Below are positions 1 to 9,444 of a stretch of 64,000 bases of DNA, piece after piece. Location: contig NZ_CP022355.1 in the NCBI RefSeq assembly GCF_002216855.1, positions 1,362,505 through 1,426,504 of the forward strand, written 5' to 3'. The number at the start of each line of letters is the position of its first letter. Within the stretch, counting starts at the first letter, position 1. Below the pieces are notes generated by a model, which saw only the letters and a program-made list of their open reading frames with translations, was not told the origin of the DNA and ran no database searches. The translations under genes were made by a program, and so were the position numbers. The DNA comes from Paraphotobacterium marinum (GTDB lineage Bacteria > Pseudomonadota > Gammaproteobacteria > Enterobacterales > Vibrionaceae).

Positions 1-143
1 TTAGCTTTGTTTTAAAGTAACCTATAATATTCTATAACCCAACTAATAATAGTTATTAAATACATTTTAATAAATATATCTTAAAAACTAATAAAATTAA
101 TATTATGATGCTTTAATAAAGTTAATAAAAACAAGGAACAATC

Positions 144-1424
144 ATGAATGCAGATAAATCACTCAACCTAAAAAATAATGATAAAAATAATATAAATAAA
201 TTGTATTTTTTTGGCATGTTGATGTGGATGATAGCCTCCATTTTTTATGGATTAGATTACTTGCAACATACAATACCAAGTGTATTAATTGAACCAATAG
301 CTAAACAAATTGGCGTTAGTTATATTGATGTTGCAAATATAATGAGTATTTATTTTCCTGTTTATGCTATATCTCAAATTCCAGCAGGTTATCTTATAGA
401 TAGATTTGGCTTAAAAATAACGTTATTTGCAGCATGTCTAGTTGTAACAATAGGCTTATTTATGATGCTTGCGCCCTACTTATCTGCAATTTTGATTGGT
501 AGAGTTTTTATTGGAATTGGATCAGCATTTGCGTTTATTGGTGCTTTAAAAACAGCATCAATATGGCTTCCTGAAAATAGGTTCTCCTTATTTTTAGGAA
601 TAACTCAAATGATAGGTGTTATTGGAGGTCTACTTGGACAGACACTTATTACTTACCTTATCAAAATTGACGGTTGGCAAGGTGCTATTCATTATATTTT
701 TATATTTGGACTCACTTGGTCCTTTATTATTTTATTTTTTTTAAAAAATAACAAAAAAGTTAAAGTGAAATTGTCAGAGAATAAAAAAAATCAAAGCATA
801 AAGTTTTTAATAGTTTTATTGAAAGACAAAAATATTTGGCTCTTAGCATTATATGCCGGAATTATTGTTGGCACAATCATGAGCACATTTGCAGAACTAT
901 ATGATATTATTTTTCTAACTGATTCATTTAACATTACAAAAACAGATGCAGCTTATATAAGTAGTTTTATATTTATAGGTGTCGGGATTGGTGCGCCATT
1001 ACACGGAATTTTGATTAATTATTTTAAAAGCCAGAAAACTTATTTAATCTTAAATGGTTTTTTAGCATTAATAGTTTTTGCATGTGTACCTTTATCTGCA
1101 TTATTATCCTTAAACACATTTTTATTACCTGGAATATTCTTTATTTTAGGGTTTTTTACAGTATCGATGCTGATAACATTTTCTATTGCAAAATCAACGC
1201 ATGAAGAAGAACATCACGGAATTATTTTTGCATTCATAAATACTATTATAGGTTTATCAGGTTTTATTTTTCCTATTCTTTTTGGTGCTATTATTAAGTT
1301 TATTTTGAATCATTTTCAGACTAATAATCAATTCATCCCTACTCTATTCCTCTTATTAATACCTATAATAGCTGCGTTACTCGTTGCTACACAAATTAAA
1401 ATAAAAAATAATATTATAAGTTAA
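144..1424 (+). CDS. MFS transporter
   Basis: A 426-residue integral membrane protein of the major facilitator superfamily. About twelve hydrophobic segments are visible, and the loop after segment 2 carries GYLIDRFGLK, the family motif A. The polar stretch near residues 205-225 is the usual central cytoplasmic loop between the two six-helix halves. The length is normal for the family. The start ATG follows AAGGA at a good spacing. It stands alone, convergent with the large cytochrome-like gene, with a shared terminator between them. The substrate cannot be told from sequence; organic acids, sugars or amino acids are all possible. Confidence 0.85.
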   Translation: MNADKSLNLKNNDKNNINKLYFFGMLMWMIASIFYGLDYLQHTIPSVLIEPIAKQIGVSYIDVANIMSIYFPVYAISQIPAGYLIDRFGLKITLFAACLVVTIGLFMMLAPYLSAILIGRVFIGIGSAFAFIGALKTASIWLPENRFSLFLGITQMIGVIGGLLGQTLITYLIKIDGWQGAIHYIFIFGLTWSFIILFFLKNNKKVKVKLSENKKNQSIKFLIVLLKDKNIWLLALYAGIIVGTIMSTFAELYDIIFLTDSFNITKTDAAYISSFIFIGVGIGAPLHGILINYFKSQKTYLILNGFLALIVFACVPLSALLSLNTFLLPGIFFILGFFTVSMLITFSIAKSTHEEEHHGIIFAFINTIIGLSGFIFPILFGAIIKFILNHFQTNNQFIPTLFLLLIPIIAALLVATQIKIKNNIIS

Positions 1425-1463
1425 GGAAATAATATATTCAGAAAAAACATAAGTAGATTCAAT

Positions 1464-1493
1464 AAAAAAAGCAACTTATAAGTTGCTTTTTTT
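1464..1493. terminator. Bidirectional rho-independent terminator
   Basis: A perfect inverted repeat: seven A, then GCAACTTATAAGTTGC, then seven T. It gives a GC-containing stem with a U-run on both strands, and sits between two convergent genes. Confidence 0.9.
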
Positions 1494-1508
1494 GTTATTG
1501 CTTTGGCT

Positions 1509-4500
1509 TTAATTATTTATATTTATTTGCTCCAATCCTGATTGCTTTCCATTACATATTGTTTGTAATTGATAAGAAAATGGAGGGTTTTTTCCTTCTG
1601 TTGAAGTATCTGTATATGAGGTTGCATTACTATGTTGAAGAGTATCCTTGCCGTTGTAATTATAAACCTTATACGAAATAGCATTGTTATCCTGTCCCCA
1701 AGATAAAACAACATCTCCATTTGCATTAATATAGTTTTGATTCACGTTAGGTGGGTTACATACAGTTACCGGCGGCGTTGGTGAACTGTTTACATTAACC
1801 ACTTCCTTTTCTGAATCGCTACCATTATTACACATTGTTTGTAGATAGTAAGAAAAAGGAGGATTTTTCCCCTCGGTTGAAGTATCAGTAAATGACGTAA
1901 CATTTTTGTTTTGAAGTATACTCGTACCATTATAACTATATACTGTAAAGGAATTTGCATCTTTATCCTGATTCCAAGATAAAACAACATCTCCTTTTTC
2001 GTTTACAGTCTTACTATTGACTACAGGAGGATTACAGTTTCCGCTTGGAGGTGTCGGAGAATTTGGATCAACATCTGAAAAGGTATTCGATATTGAACTA
2101 TCTAAATTACTTTTCATGCACTGAAAACCAGACTTTCCATCTACGCAAATAAGGCCAGAGTTATCAACTGTATCTGTTAATTCAGGAGAATAAGCTATTA
2201 AATTACCGCCTCCATTACTACTACTAAGTTTTGGAGTAAGTTCATTAGGTATCTTGTAGGTGCCATCTGAATTTTTAGCGGCTAAAAGATCATGAATTTC
2301 AGTAATAACTTGTTTGAAATTTTGCATATCTTGATCGCTAACATATCTTACTGATGTGGTATTGTTAAAAGTTGGTGATGACATTTTCTGTGTTACAAAA
2401 TAATCATACAAAACACCATACATTTCTAACATACTTCCATATGTTTGTTTTCGATCAAACACTCTCGCAGAACTTGACTGCTGAAGCTCAGACAAGGTAT
2501 TTAATAAAGCCATTTTATAAGTATTTACAACCAGATTGTTCGCGTAAGTACAAATATTTTGTTGAGACTGCTGAGTAACCCCATCAATTCCTACAGGATA
2601 TTCATTTTCACACCAATTGGACATATGTACATATTTGTTTGCAGAATTGATGACCCAAAAGTTTGGTATTTGATAGTTATGTTCCCAGATAGCATATACT
2701 CTGTTACTAGCCCATATCCCCTGACCCGTGGAGGTGTTTGCAATATCAAACTGGTAATTTTTATTTTCAGCACGATCAACAAATGGTTTAGTTACAGTAT
2801 AAAATGCTGCAGCTATAGGGTATGCATTATTATGAGCTTTACTAATTAATTTATTTGCATAATCTCCTGTAGTTTCTGCATTACTTGCTGCAAAAGTATT
2901 ATATGATGGGTCTGCAAGTCTTCCAATGAATTGCCAGTCAGCCTCCATTATGGAATTGTTATGAGGAAGTTCTGTTGATTCATCGCTTGTATTTTTGAGT
3001 GTGTGATCATAAACGTAAGTTGGGAAACTCATATAACAATCATCACCTGGGTCCTCACCCGTACAAATTTTACCTGAATTACCAAAAGAATAATCAAATG
3101 GATGTTGAGATCCGTTCTGAACTAAATAAGAACCAACACGCCACATTGGTATTCTTGTTACTGTTAAATTCCTATATAAAGCTGTGTTTTTACTGATTGA
3201 ATCGTAATGCACATCATTTTCTGCATCTTGCTGACTACTATGAACTTGGTCTGATGTAGGTGACGGCATCAATTCAGAGTGATCTGCTAACATCCAAGTT
3301 GATAATAACTGTGCCTCCGAAACCATATTCATAAAGTTAAATGCTGATAATTGACTAAATGAATTTGAATAGGACCCAACGGGAAGTAACTCATTCATGT
3401 ATTTATCAGTTACAGAATAATTTAAAGAGTTATAGAGATTCCATAGATTATTAAGTGAAGGTTCATTAGTAAAAGACGTTTGTAATTGTGTCCAATCAGC
3501 CATATTATTATTCATCATTGGCAAAAATGGTAACATTTTATTAAATGATGGATTTATTGCTGGATCATTGGAAATAAATTGTTTATTTTGCCAAAAGAAA
3601 TCATCTTCTCCCCATCTAGGATTAGGAATCGGGTTTCTTAATAACTGCGCATCAACCTTTAAAAGTTGATTAGCCATTTGTTTTGCTTTAGTCTGAAGGT
3701 TAATGATTGAATCATTTGATAATTCGGTTGGGTTCATTATCATTAGACCATGAGAGATTTGAGCTGCAGGTTCGTCTTTACTTATATCGATTGTATAATT
3801 TCCGCCATTTGCTGGAAAATTAAAAGTTTGTCCCGATAAATATGCGCCAAAAGTTAGATCTCTAGTTAACTGTTCCGCCGTTTGATCAAGTTGAGCACCA
3901 GTTAATGGGTCAGTTGTAGTTGATGTATTTTCAGTGATTAATCCCGTGGCAGTATTATTACAACTATTCAAACCAGGATAACAAATTGTATGCAAATTAT
4001 CATTTGTACCTAAAACTAAAAATCTAGGCTGGAAGGCTCTGAATCTAGCTGGATCAATTAATTGCCCTGGTTCAGTTATACCCTGCTTTTCCCGAAGTCT
4101 ACTAATGTAATCTATGATATCTTTTTTAATATCTGCGTCAGTTTCTTTCTTACCATCTATTTGTGGGTTGAAGCTTCCGTCAACAATATCATGACCCTCT
4201 ATATGTGGATCACTTGCTCTTCTTCCAATGTCAGCATCACTGAACCCAAGTAATGCAAGATCTAGTCCACCTCCAACATGACAAGAGCCGCACGATCCAA
4301 ATCCTTTCTGCTGATAATAATCACTAAAAATTTTCTCTTCTCTTACCAAGTCCCTTTTTGGATCTGGTAATGTGATTTTGGTCGGACAGCGCCATGTATT
4401 GCTTGATTGTGATGAGCACAAAATTGGTGCGATATCTTTATCGTAACTTTTAGAATCAGCAGTAACTTTAGAGTTCGGGGAAACAAAAGGTAACTCTACT

Positions 4501-5147
4501 CTTGATATATTTCCATCATATACTTCGTTATATAAATGAGGGTTTATAAGAGGGTTTCCTGTCAAAGTTGATGGATGAATAAATAAATCTTGTTGACCAG
4601 ATAAACTTATCGTAATACTTCCATTTTTCATATCTCTCAAATTACCAGTACAAGAATTAGTAAAAAAATGATTCGTATCATATGGGAAATCGTCATTGGT
4701 TAAACTATAACGAGATATTGTTAATGGTCTAGATATTCCAGCGTAATCAAAACCCCACGTATCGGTTAGTCTGTTTGAATAGTTATTAAAATTTTCAGGT
4801 TTAATCGTATAAGTACATTGAATTGGTGCGCCATCAGAATATTTATAAGTAACTGTAGCATTTAAATTCTGATGAAATGGTATACTCCATGCATAAATAA
4901 TAAATCTAGGGTTGCCCTCATTTAAATCACTTTGGAATGTTCCTGTATAATTATCTATTTCAAATGTAATGTTATTTGCTGATAGATGATCTTGATTCTG
5001 TAAATTAGACGTTGAATATTTTTGTAGGAGAGAATAATTGCCCTGAGGATTCTTTTCTGCTCCAAGCATAAGAACATCAGCATATGACGTTATTCCCAAC
5101 TGTGGTAATATTAAGACCACAAAATAAAACATCAATTTTCTTTTCAT
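1509..5147 (-). CDS. Large exported protein with one haem-c motif and C-terminal Fn3-like repeats
   Basis: A 1212-residue protein of a family I do not recognise. It begins with a clear signal peptide (MKRK, hydrophobic stretch, cut near SYA-D, residues 23-24), so it is exported. Near residue 287 it has CGSCH, a CxxCH haem-c attachment motif in a cytochrome-like context (GFGSCGSCHVGGG). The middle of the protein is rich in W, N and Y with scattered cysteines. The last about 180 residues are two near-identical modules that look like fibronectin type III domains, each beginning CNPP and containing GDVVLSW and TDTSTEGKNPPFSY. A cytochrome-domain enzyme or surface protein is the best description. 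It lies next to the ccm locus but is separated from ccmB by about 90 bases, so co-transcription is uncertain. Confidence 0.6.
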   Translation of the reverse strand: MKRKLMFYFVVLILPQLGITSYADVLMLGAEKNPQGNYSLLQKYSTSNLQNQDHLSANNITFEIDNYTGTFQSDLNEGNPRFIIYAWSIPFHQNLNATVTYKYSDGAPIQCTYTIKPENFNNYSNRLTDTWGFDYAGISRPLTISRYSLTNDDFPYDTNHFFTNSCTGNLRDMKNGSITISLSGQQDLFIHPSTLTGNPLINPHLYNEVYDGNISRVELPFVSPNSKVTADSKSYDKDIAPILCSSQSSNTWRCPTKITLPDPKRDLVREEKIFSDYYQQKGFGSCGSCHVGGGLDLALLGFSDADIGRRASDPHIEGHDIVDGSFNPQIDGKKETDADIKKDIIDYISRLREKQGITEPGQLIDPARFRAFQPRFLVLGTNDNLHTICYPGLNSCNNTATGLITENTSTTTDPLTGAQLDQTAEQLTRDLTFGAYLSGQTFNFPANGGNYTIDISKDEPAAQISHGLMIMNPTELSNDSIINLQTKAKQMANQLLKVDAQLLRNPIPNPRWGEDDFFWQNKQFISNDPAINPSFNKMLPFLPMMNNNMADWTQLQTSFTNEPSLNNLWNLYNSLNYSVTDKYMNELLPVGSYSNSFSQLSAFNFMNMVSEAQLLSTWMLADHSELMPSPTSDQVHSSQQDAENDVHYDSISKNTALYRNLTVTRIPMWRVGSYLVQNGSQHPFDYSFGNSGKICTGEDPGDDCYMSFPTYVYDHTLKNTSDESTELPHNNSIMEADWQFIGRLADPSYNTFAASNAETTGDYANKLISKAHNNAYPIAAAFYTVTKPFVDRAENKNYQFDIANTSTGQGIWASNRVYAIWEHNYQIPNFWVINSANKYVHMSNWCENEYPVGIDGVTQQSQQNICTYANNLVVNTYKMALLNTLSELQQSSSARVFDRKQTYGSMLEMYGVLYDYFVTQKMSSPTFNNTTSVRYVSDQDMQNFKQVITEIHDLLAAKNSDGTYKIPNELTPKLSSSNGGGNLIAYSPELTDTVDNSGLICVDGKSGFQCMKSNLDSSISNTFSDVDPNSPTPPSGNCNPPVVNSKTVNEKGDVVLSWNQDKDANSFTVYSYNGTSILQNKNVTSFTDTSTEGKNPPFSYYLQTMCNNGSDSEKEVVNVNSSPTPPVTVCNPPNVNQNYINANGDVVLSWGQDNNAISYKVYNYNGKDTLQHSNATSYTDTSTEGKNPPFSYQLQTICNGKQSGLEQININN
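1512..2036 (-). repeat. Two tandem Fn3-like coding repeats
   Basis: Two copies of an about 85-codon module at the 3' end of the large cytochrome-like gene, starting at 2036 and 1761 (reading on the minus strand). They share CNPP, GDVVLSW, a Y.YNG motif and TDTSTEGKNPPFSY, and point to a recent internal duplication. Confidence 0.8.
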
Positions 5148-5237
5148 AATATAAGTCCTTGAATATCGAAATGTTAATAGTTATTTTTTGTAAAATATAT
5201 TTTTAAAGAAACATCACCTCCTTGTAATATTTATTTT

Positions 5238-5912
5238 TTAATTTAAAGATACTTTAAGAAAAAAACTTGTAATGCTTGGGACAGTTATGATTGTAAACAT
5301 TAAAATACTGAACAAGAATAACAAGGGAGCTAAATAATTATCATTTGTCAAAGCAGCATTGATTGTTCCTGAACAAAAAATTAGAACGGGTGCAAAGATT
5401 GGAAGTATGAGAAGAATTAAAAGTAGTCCTTGATTTTTAATACTTAAAATTAAACCGCTAATCAAAGCTCCTAAGATTAGTAATATTGTGGTAGAAAATA
5501 ATAAGCTTAATAGAATAATACCAATAAGATGATATTCAATATTATATAAAACAAATAATATAGGTGAGATAACAAGAATAGGTAAACAAAATATCATCCA
5601 ATGAGTAATCAATTTTACAGCCACATAAGGCCTTAAACTCCCAAAAGATAGTAAATATAAGTCTAAAGTCCCATCTTCATAATCACTATTAAATAAATAG
5701 TTCAGAGATAAAATTACAGATAACGAAGAAATTAAACCAAATATTGCTGGTATGAAATGAATCAAAATAGAATTTTGTACAGATGTCATTAATGGAAACA
5801 TGATAACAATTAATGTAAAAAATAAAATTGAATTCATCCATTGTCCTGGATATCGACAATAATCATATAATTCAAGCTTTAATATTTTTTTAAATTGTTT
5901 TCCGTATAACAC
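5238..5912 (-). CDS. ccmB: Haem exporter permease CcmB
   Basis: A 224-residue membrane protein with six hydrophobic segments and the CcmB-type N-terminus (F.REL..Y.R-like start, then MNSILFFTLIVIMFPL). CcmB is the permease of the CcmABC(D) machinery that delivers haem to CcmE in the periplasm. It is the last gene of a minus-strand run ccmC-D-E-F-H-I-B, 18 bases after ccmI. In most gammaproteobacteria ccmB sits directly between ccmA and ccmC; here it has moved to the operon end while ccmA is on the other strand. Length matches the family (about 220). Confidence 0.85.
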   Translation of the reverse strand: MLYGKQFKKILKLELYDYCRYPGQWMNSILFFTLIVIMFPLMTSVQNSILIHFIPAIFGLISSLSVILSLNYLFNSDYEDGTLDLYLLSFGSLRPYVAVKLITHWMIFCLPILVISPILFVLYNIEYHLIGIILLSLLFSTTILLILGALISGLILSIKNQGLLLILLILPIFAPVLIFCSGTINAALTNDNYLAPLLFLFSILMFTIITVPSITSFFLKVSLN

Positions 5913-5930
5913 TTTAACCTCACTTGTTTA

Positions 5931-6446
5931 TTAATGATACTTTAATTTATTTTTTTGGATCATATTCTGTAATGTATGGATTTTATCCTTTATTCTCCTC
6001 TGATAAGATTTATCAGAGAAGCCATCACTCAGATTAAGAGCATGAGAAAAAGACTCAAGTGATTTTGTGTATTGATGCTCGCTTAAATAAGCTTCTCCTA
6101 ATAAAAACCAACCTTTAGAAGAAGGATTTTTTTTTAAGACCTGTTTTAATTGAATTATTAAATTACTTAAATTGGGGATCTGCCGATTAACGTCAAGATG
6201 ATTTGGTTGCTTTTTTTCCTTTGTAAATGATGGCGCATTATCAATTTGTGTTTTTAATAAACCAAAACTAACAATGGCTAAGCTTATTATGATAACAAAT
6301 AAAAAAATCACTTTAGTTTGAGTGGAAAAAAAATTATCATTTTCAAATCTAACTTTGAATCCTGCGGGAATTAATATAAAGCCAGTAATGCATACGAAAA
6401 CAAATAAACCTATAAGTATGCTCTGCCAATAACTATTTATGTCCAT
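5931..6446 (-). CDS. ccmI: Cytochrome c biogenesis TPR protein CcmI (short form)
   Basis: A 171-residue protein with two N-terminal membrane helices (residues about 9-30 and 46-65), then a soluble part with at least one tetratricopeptide repeat (WFLLGEAYLSEHQYTKSLESFSHALNL, split here as WFLLGEAY...YTKSLESF). CcmI/the C-terminal half of E. coli CcmH presents apocytochrome c to the ligation machinery. It is shorter than free-standing CcmI proteins (often 250-400). The start overlaps the end of ccmH by 14 bases, which fits translational coupling. Confidence 0.75.
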   Translation of the reverse strand: MDINSYWQSILIGLFVFVCITGFILIPAGFKVRFENDNFFSTQTKVIFLFVIIISLAIVSFGLLKTQIDNAPSFTKEKKQPNHLDVNRQIPNLSNLIIQLKQVLKKNPSSKGWFLLGEAYLSEHQYTKSLESFSHALNLSDGFSDKSYQRRIKDKIHTLQNMIQKNKLKYH

Positions 6447-6924
6447 TCAACCTCCTTTCTCTATTGTTAAAAATAAATCTTAAAAAAACAAATAGTGACA
6501 GTGCAACTAAAAGTAATGGTAAAAGCCACAATAACAGATAGTTATCTGAGCGTGGTGGTAAAAGTAAAATACTATTACCAAACTGATCGACAAGTTTATT
6601 TAAAATATATCTGTTGTTTTTATGCTCGTTAATCATTTGTAAAATTTCAACTCTGATAAATAATGCAAGTTTTGAAGGTGCTTCTAAAACAGTCTCATTT
6701 GCACAAATAGGACATCTCAAGATAGATGTGAGATAATTAAATCGATGAAAATCTTGCTGTGATAATTTGCTTTTCAAATATAATTCTTCACTAACTTTGA
6801 CATTATTCGTAAGAATATTTAATTGTTCTTTATTAGGAAGTTGTCTATTTCCATTGGAGCCATGAAAAAAAATTGAAATAATAGCAATACACACCAATAA
6901 GGGAGTTAATAATAAATATTTCAT
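6433..6924 (-). CDS. ccmH: Cytochrome c maturation thiol-disulfide protein CcmH/CcmL
   Basis: A 163-residue protein with an N-terminal signal/anchor, the family active site LRCPICANE (Cys 71 and 74, the LRCxxC motif) and a C-terminal membrane helix near residue 130-150. It reduces or holds the CxxCH cysteines of apocytochrome c before haem ligation. The start overlaps the ccmF stop (ATGA-type, 4 bases). The thioredoxin partner CcmG, usually encoded just upstream, is not present between ccmF and this gene. Confidence 0.88.
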   Translation of the reverse strand: MKYLLLTPLLVCIAIISIFFHGSNGNRQLPNKEQLNILTNNVKVSEELYLKSKLSQQDFHRFNYLTSILRCPICANETVLEAPSKLALFIRVEILQMINEHKNNRYILNKLVDQFGNSILLLPPRSDNYLLLWLLPLLLVALSLFVFLRFIFNNRERRLNGHK

Positions 6925-8828
6925 ACTCTAACCTCTCTTCTTATACTTATATTTCTCATGCTCTTAAAAAGAGTCATTAATCCAGAAAAAATTATTAAAA
7001 ATCCACCTACCCAAATCCAGCGAATAAACGGTTTATAATAAATTTTAATTGCCCATGTACCCTTTGATATTTGTTGACCAAATACAATATAAATATCCCT
7101 AAAGACATTAGTACTAATATCGGCCTGTGACATGACGGTTTTGGCAGTTGCAAAGAATTTTTGGGAAGGGTACAAATTATCAAGGACATCATTATTTTTA
7201 TTTAAAATACCAAATCTGGCTTGTAAAACTTGGTAATTGTCTTTGTGAAACGTATCTACTTGATTAAATTTTATTTTATAACCCGAAATTTTCACCTCAT
7301 TACCTATTTTCATTGGAAGATCAATTTCCTTTTGGAGGGTAAGGGATAAAACAGCAGCAATAATTGAAACGGATACTCCAAGATGTGCAATATGCATTGA
7401 GACATTTGTACATTGTTTTTGGTTCAGTTTGGATTGAAATATTAAAGAATTAATATTAACAATATTGAAAATAAGTAAAACTGATAAATTTAGAAGAAAA
7501 AATAAACTAATCGATTCTAGGTCTATGATTATAGCCAAAATTAATGCTACAAAAATAGATATTGAATAAACCAAGATACAATCTTTAACTCGTAACTTTC
7601 GAACAATTACAAAATAAAAGTTCATTAAAATGAGAGCAATAATTAATAAAGGTTTAAATACAATATCAAAATAAGGTGCACCTACAACTACTTCCCCATA
7701 ATTTAAAGCTCTTGCCAAAATTGGAAAAGTTGTACCTATTAAAATAATTAAAATGCTTAAAAATAAAATACCACTGCTTGATAACAAAAATAAGTTTCGC
7801 TTATTCATAATCAAAGGAATATTGATTGAAAACTTTTTCCCTCTTATGAAAAATAATAAATAAGAAAGACCAATAATTATAGAGATCATAAATAAAATGT
7901 AATTTGCTGTTTGATGACTATTTGCAAAAGAGTGAACAGATATGAGAGCACCAGATCTTACTAGAAAAGTACCTATTAAAGATAAAGCAAATGTTATAAG
8001 TGATAGAAATATAATCCATAAATCAAAATTGTTTTTCTTAACCCTAAACAAATGAATCAATGCAGTCATTGAGATCCATGGTAAAAAAGATGCATTTTCA
8101 ACAGGATCCCAAAACCACCATCCTCCCCACCCTAACTCACGGTAAGCCCACCAACTCCCAAGTATTATTCCTAAAGTTAAAAATATCCATGGAATTATTA
8201 CCCAATTTATTGCTCTTTTATTCCAAACATCTTTCCACTTGGGATTGAGCAATATAGAGATTGCAGCGGAAAAAATAACAATCGTACCTACATATCCAAA
8301 ATATAAGATTGGTGGATGAATTGATAATCCGTAATCTTGTAATACTGGCGTCAGTGAGCCATGTATCACATTATTATTATATAGCCAAGGATTACTTATA
8401 AATAAAATAAACACGTAAAAAAATATATTTATAAATGCCATAACCCCTAACACTGTAACTTTGAAGTAATGATGCTTTGTTTGAAAAAAGTATGCGAAAC
8501 AACTCATCCAAATAGTTTGAATTAAAATCCATAGCAAAAGAGATCCTTCATGAGCACTCCACAACGCACAAACTTTAAAAAATACTGGCAAGTCTAATGA
8601 AGAGTGATAGGCTACGTAAGCCACTGATCTATCATCAGAAACAAAACAATAAATCAATAAAAAAAAGTTAGATAAAATCAAAATTGTCTGAGATAATACA
8701 CACCTTTTCATAATTGATAAAAAGTCATAATTCTTCTTAACACTCATAACACTTAACACAATTTGAAGTAGCGATAATGCTAACGCAAATGCTAATGTAT
8801 AATTTGCAAATAAAATCATTAAAGTCAT
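6921..8828 (-). CDS. ccmF: Haem lyase subunit CcmF
   Basis: A 635-residue polytopic membrane protein. The tryptophan-rich WWD signature WGGWWFWDPVENASFLPW is at about residues 234-250, and the flanking conserved histidine regions (SAHEGSLLLW near 91-100, SIHPPILYFGYVG near 169-181) are present. CcmF with CcmH/I ligates haem from holo-CcmE to apocytochromes. Length is as in E. coli (about 647). It is preceded by ccmE with a 9-base gap. Confidence 0.95.
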   Translation of the reverse strand: MTLMILFANYTLAFALALSLLQIVLSVMSVKKNYDFLSIMKRCVLSQTILILSNFFLLIYCFVSDDRSVAYVAYHSSLDLPVFFKVCALWSAHEGSLLLWILIQTIWMSCFAYFFQTKHHYFKVTVLGVMAFINIFFYVFILFISNPWLYNNNVIHGSLTPVLQDYGLSIHPPILYFGYVGTIVIFSAAISILLNPKWKDVWNKRAINWVIIPWIFLTLGIILGSWWAYRELGWGGWWFWDPVENASFLPWISMTALIHLFRVKKNNFDLWIIFLSLITFALSLIGTFLVRSGALISVHSFANSHQTANYILFMISIIIGLSYLLFFIRGKKFSINIPLIMNKRNLFLLSSSGILFLSILIILIGTTFPILARALNYGEVVVGAPYFDIVFKPLLIIALILMNFYFVIVRKLRVKDCILVYSISIFVALILAIIIDLESISLFFLLNLSVLLIFNIVNINSLIFQSKLNQKQCTNVSMHIAHLGVSVSIIAAVLSLTLQKEIDLPMKIGNEVKISGYKIKFNQVDTFHKDNYQVLQARFGILNKNNDVLDNLYPSQKFFATAKTVMSQADISTNVFRDIYIVFGQQISKGTWAIKIYYKPFIRWIWVGGFLIIFSGLMTLFKSMRNISIRREVRV

Positions 8829-8837
8829 CTTCCTATG

Positions 8838-9242
8838 CTAATTCAATGTTGGTGGGTGATAATTTTCATCATGTTTGGCTAAAATTTCTTGCGCAATAAA
8901 TACATGCTCTGGGGTTAGGTAACCTTTAGCTATTACACCTTGTTTTTCTCTGAATAACGACGGTAGTAAACCACTATAAATTACTTTTATTTTTTTATGA
9001 AAATCAGTTACCCAAAAGGATATTTCAAGACTATTAGAGTATCTATGGATAGAATGATTTTTAACAAATCCCCCAAGCATTATTTTTTTATTATTTGGTA
9101 CGTTAAGATCATAAACTTGTTTTGGAGTGTAATATAAGTCTATACTGTATCTTAATGCATACAGAACGCTAGCTAGTCCGAACCCGATAGTTAAAATAAT
9201 ACTTAATATATAATAAATTGTTCTTTTTTTAACTTGATTCAT
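8838..9242 (-). CDS. ccmE: Periplasmic haem chaperone CcmE
   Basis: Membrane-anchored haem chaperone: one N-terminal helix, an OB-fold domain and the HDENYHPP motif whose histidine binds haem covalently. I place the start at the ATG at 9242 (MNQVKKRTIYY), giving 134 residues; the open frame runs further upstream to 9308 but that part only overlaps ccmD. The start overlaps the end of ccmD by 14 bases. CcmE receives haem from CcmC and passes it to CcmF. Confidence 0.93.
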   Translation of the reverse strand: MNQVKKRTIYYILSIILTIGFGLASVLYALRYSIDLYYTPKQVYDLNVPNNKKIMLGGFVKNHSIHRYSNSLEISFWVTDFHKKIKVIYSGLLPSLFREKQGVIAKGYLTPEHVFIAQEILAKHDENYHPPTLN

Positions 9243-9444
9243 AATGTCCAACTCTTGTTCTGATTTTACTTGAGTCCTTTTCACCTTTATTAAGAACTGT
9301 TTTATCAACTGTTCTTAACTTTTTTAAAATTAAAAAATTAACAAGAATAAAAAAGAAAAAACCTATTATAAAAACTGAATAGGCAGACCAAACATAATCA
9401 CCCATCCCGTGCATTTCAAAAATATTTAGAAGGTATTGTTTCAT
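9229..9444 (-). CDS. ccmD: Haem exporter accessory protein CcmD
   Basis: A 71-residue single-helix protein with the CcmD pattern: MHGMGDYVWSAYS, then a hydrophobic helix and a basic tail. CcmD helps release holo-CcmE from the CcmABC complex. The start overlaps the ccmC stop (4 bases) and its end overlaps ccmE, so the three genes are probably translated in concert. Confidence 0.85.
   Translation of the reverse strand: MKQYLLNIFEMHGMGDYVWSAYSVFIIGFFFFILVNFLILKKLRTVDKTVLNKGEKDSSKIRTRVGHYESS

Noticed and set aside
2372..3196. Several ORFs opposite to or within the large haem-protein gene
   Set aside because: Short, no RBS and fully antisense or in other frames of a well-supported CDS.
1509..5147. 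Fatty acid cis-trans isomerase (Cti) assignment for the large haem protein
   Set aside because: It shares only the CxxCH and size class; sequence around the motif and the Fn3 tail do not match what I know of Cti.
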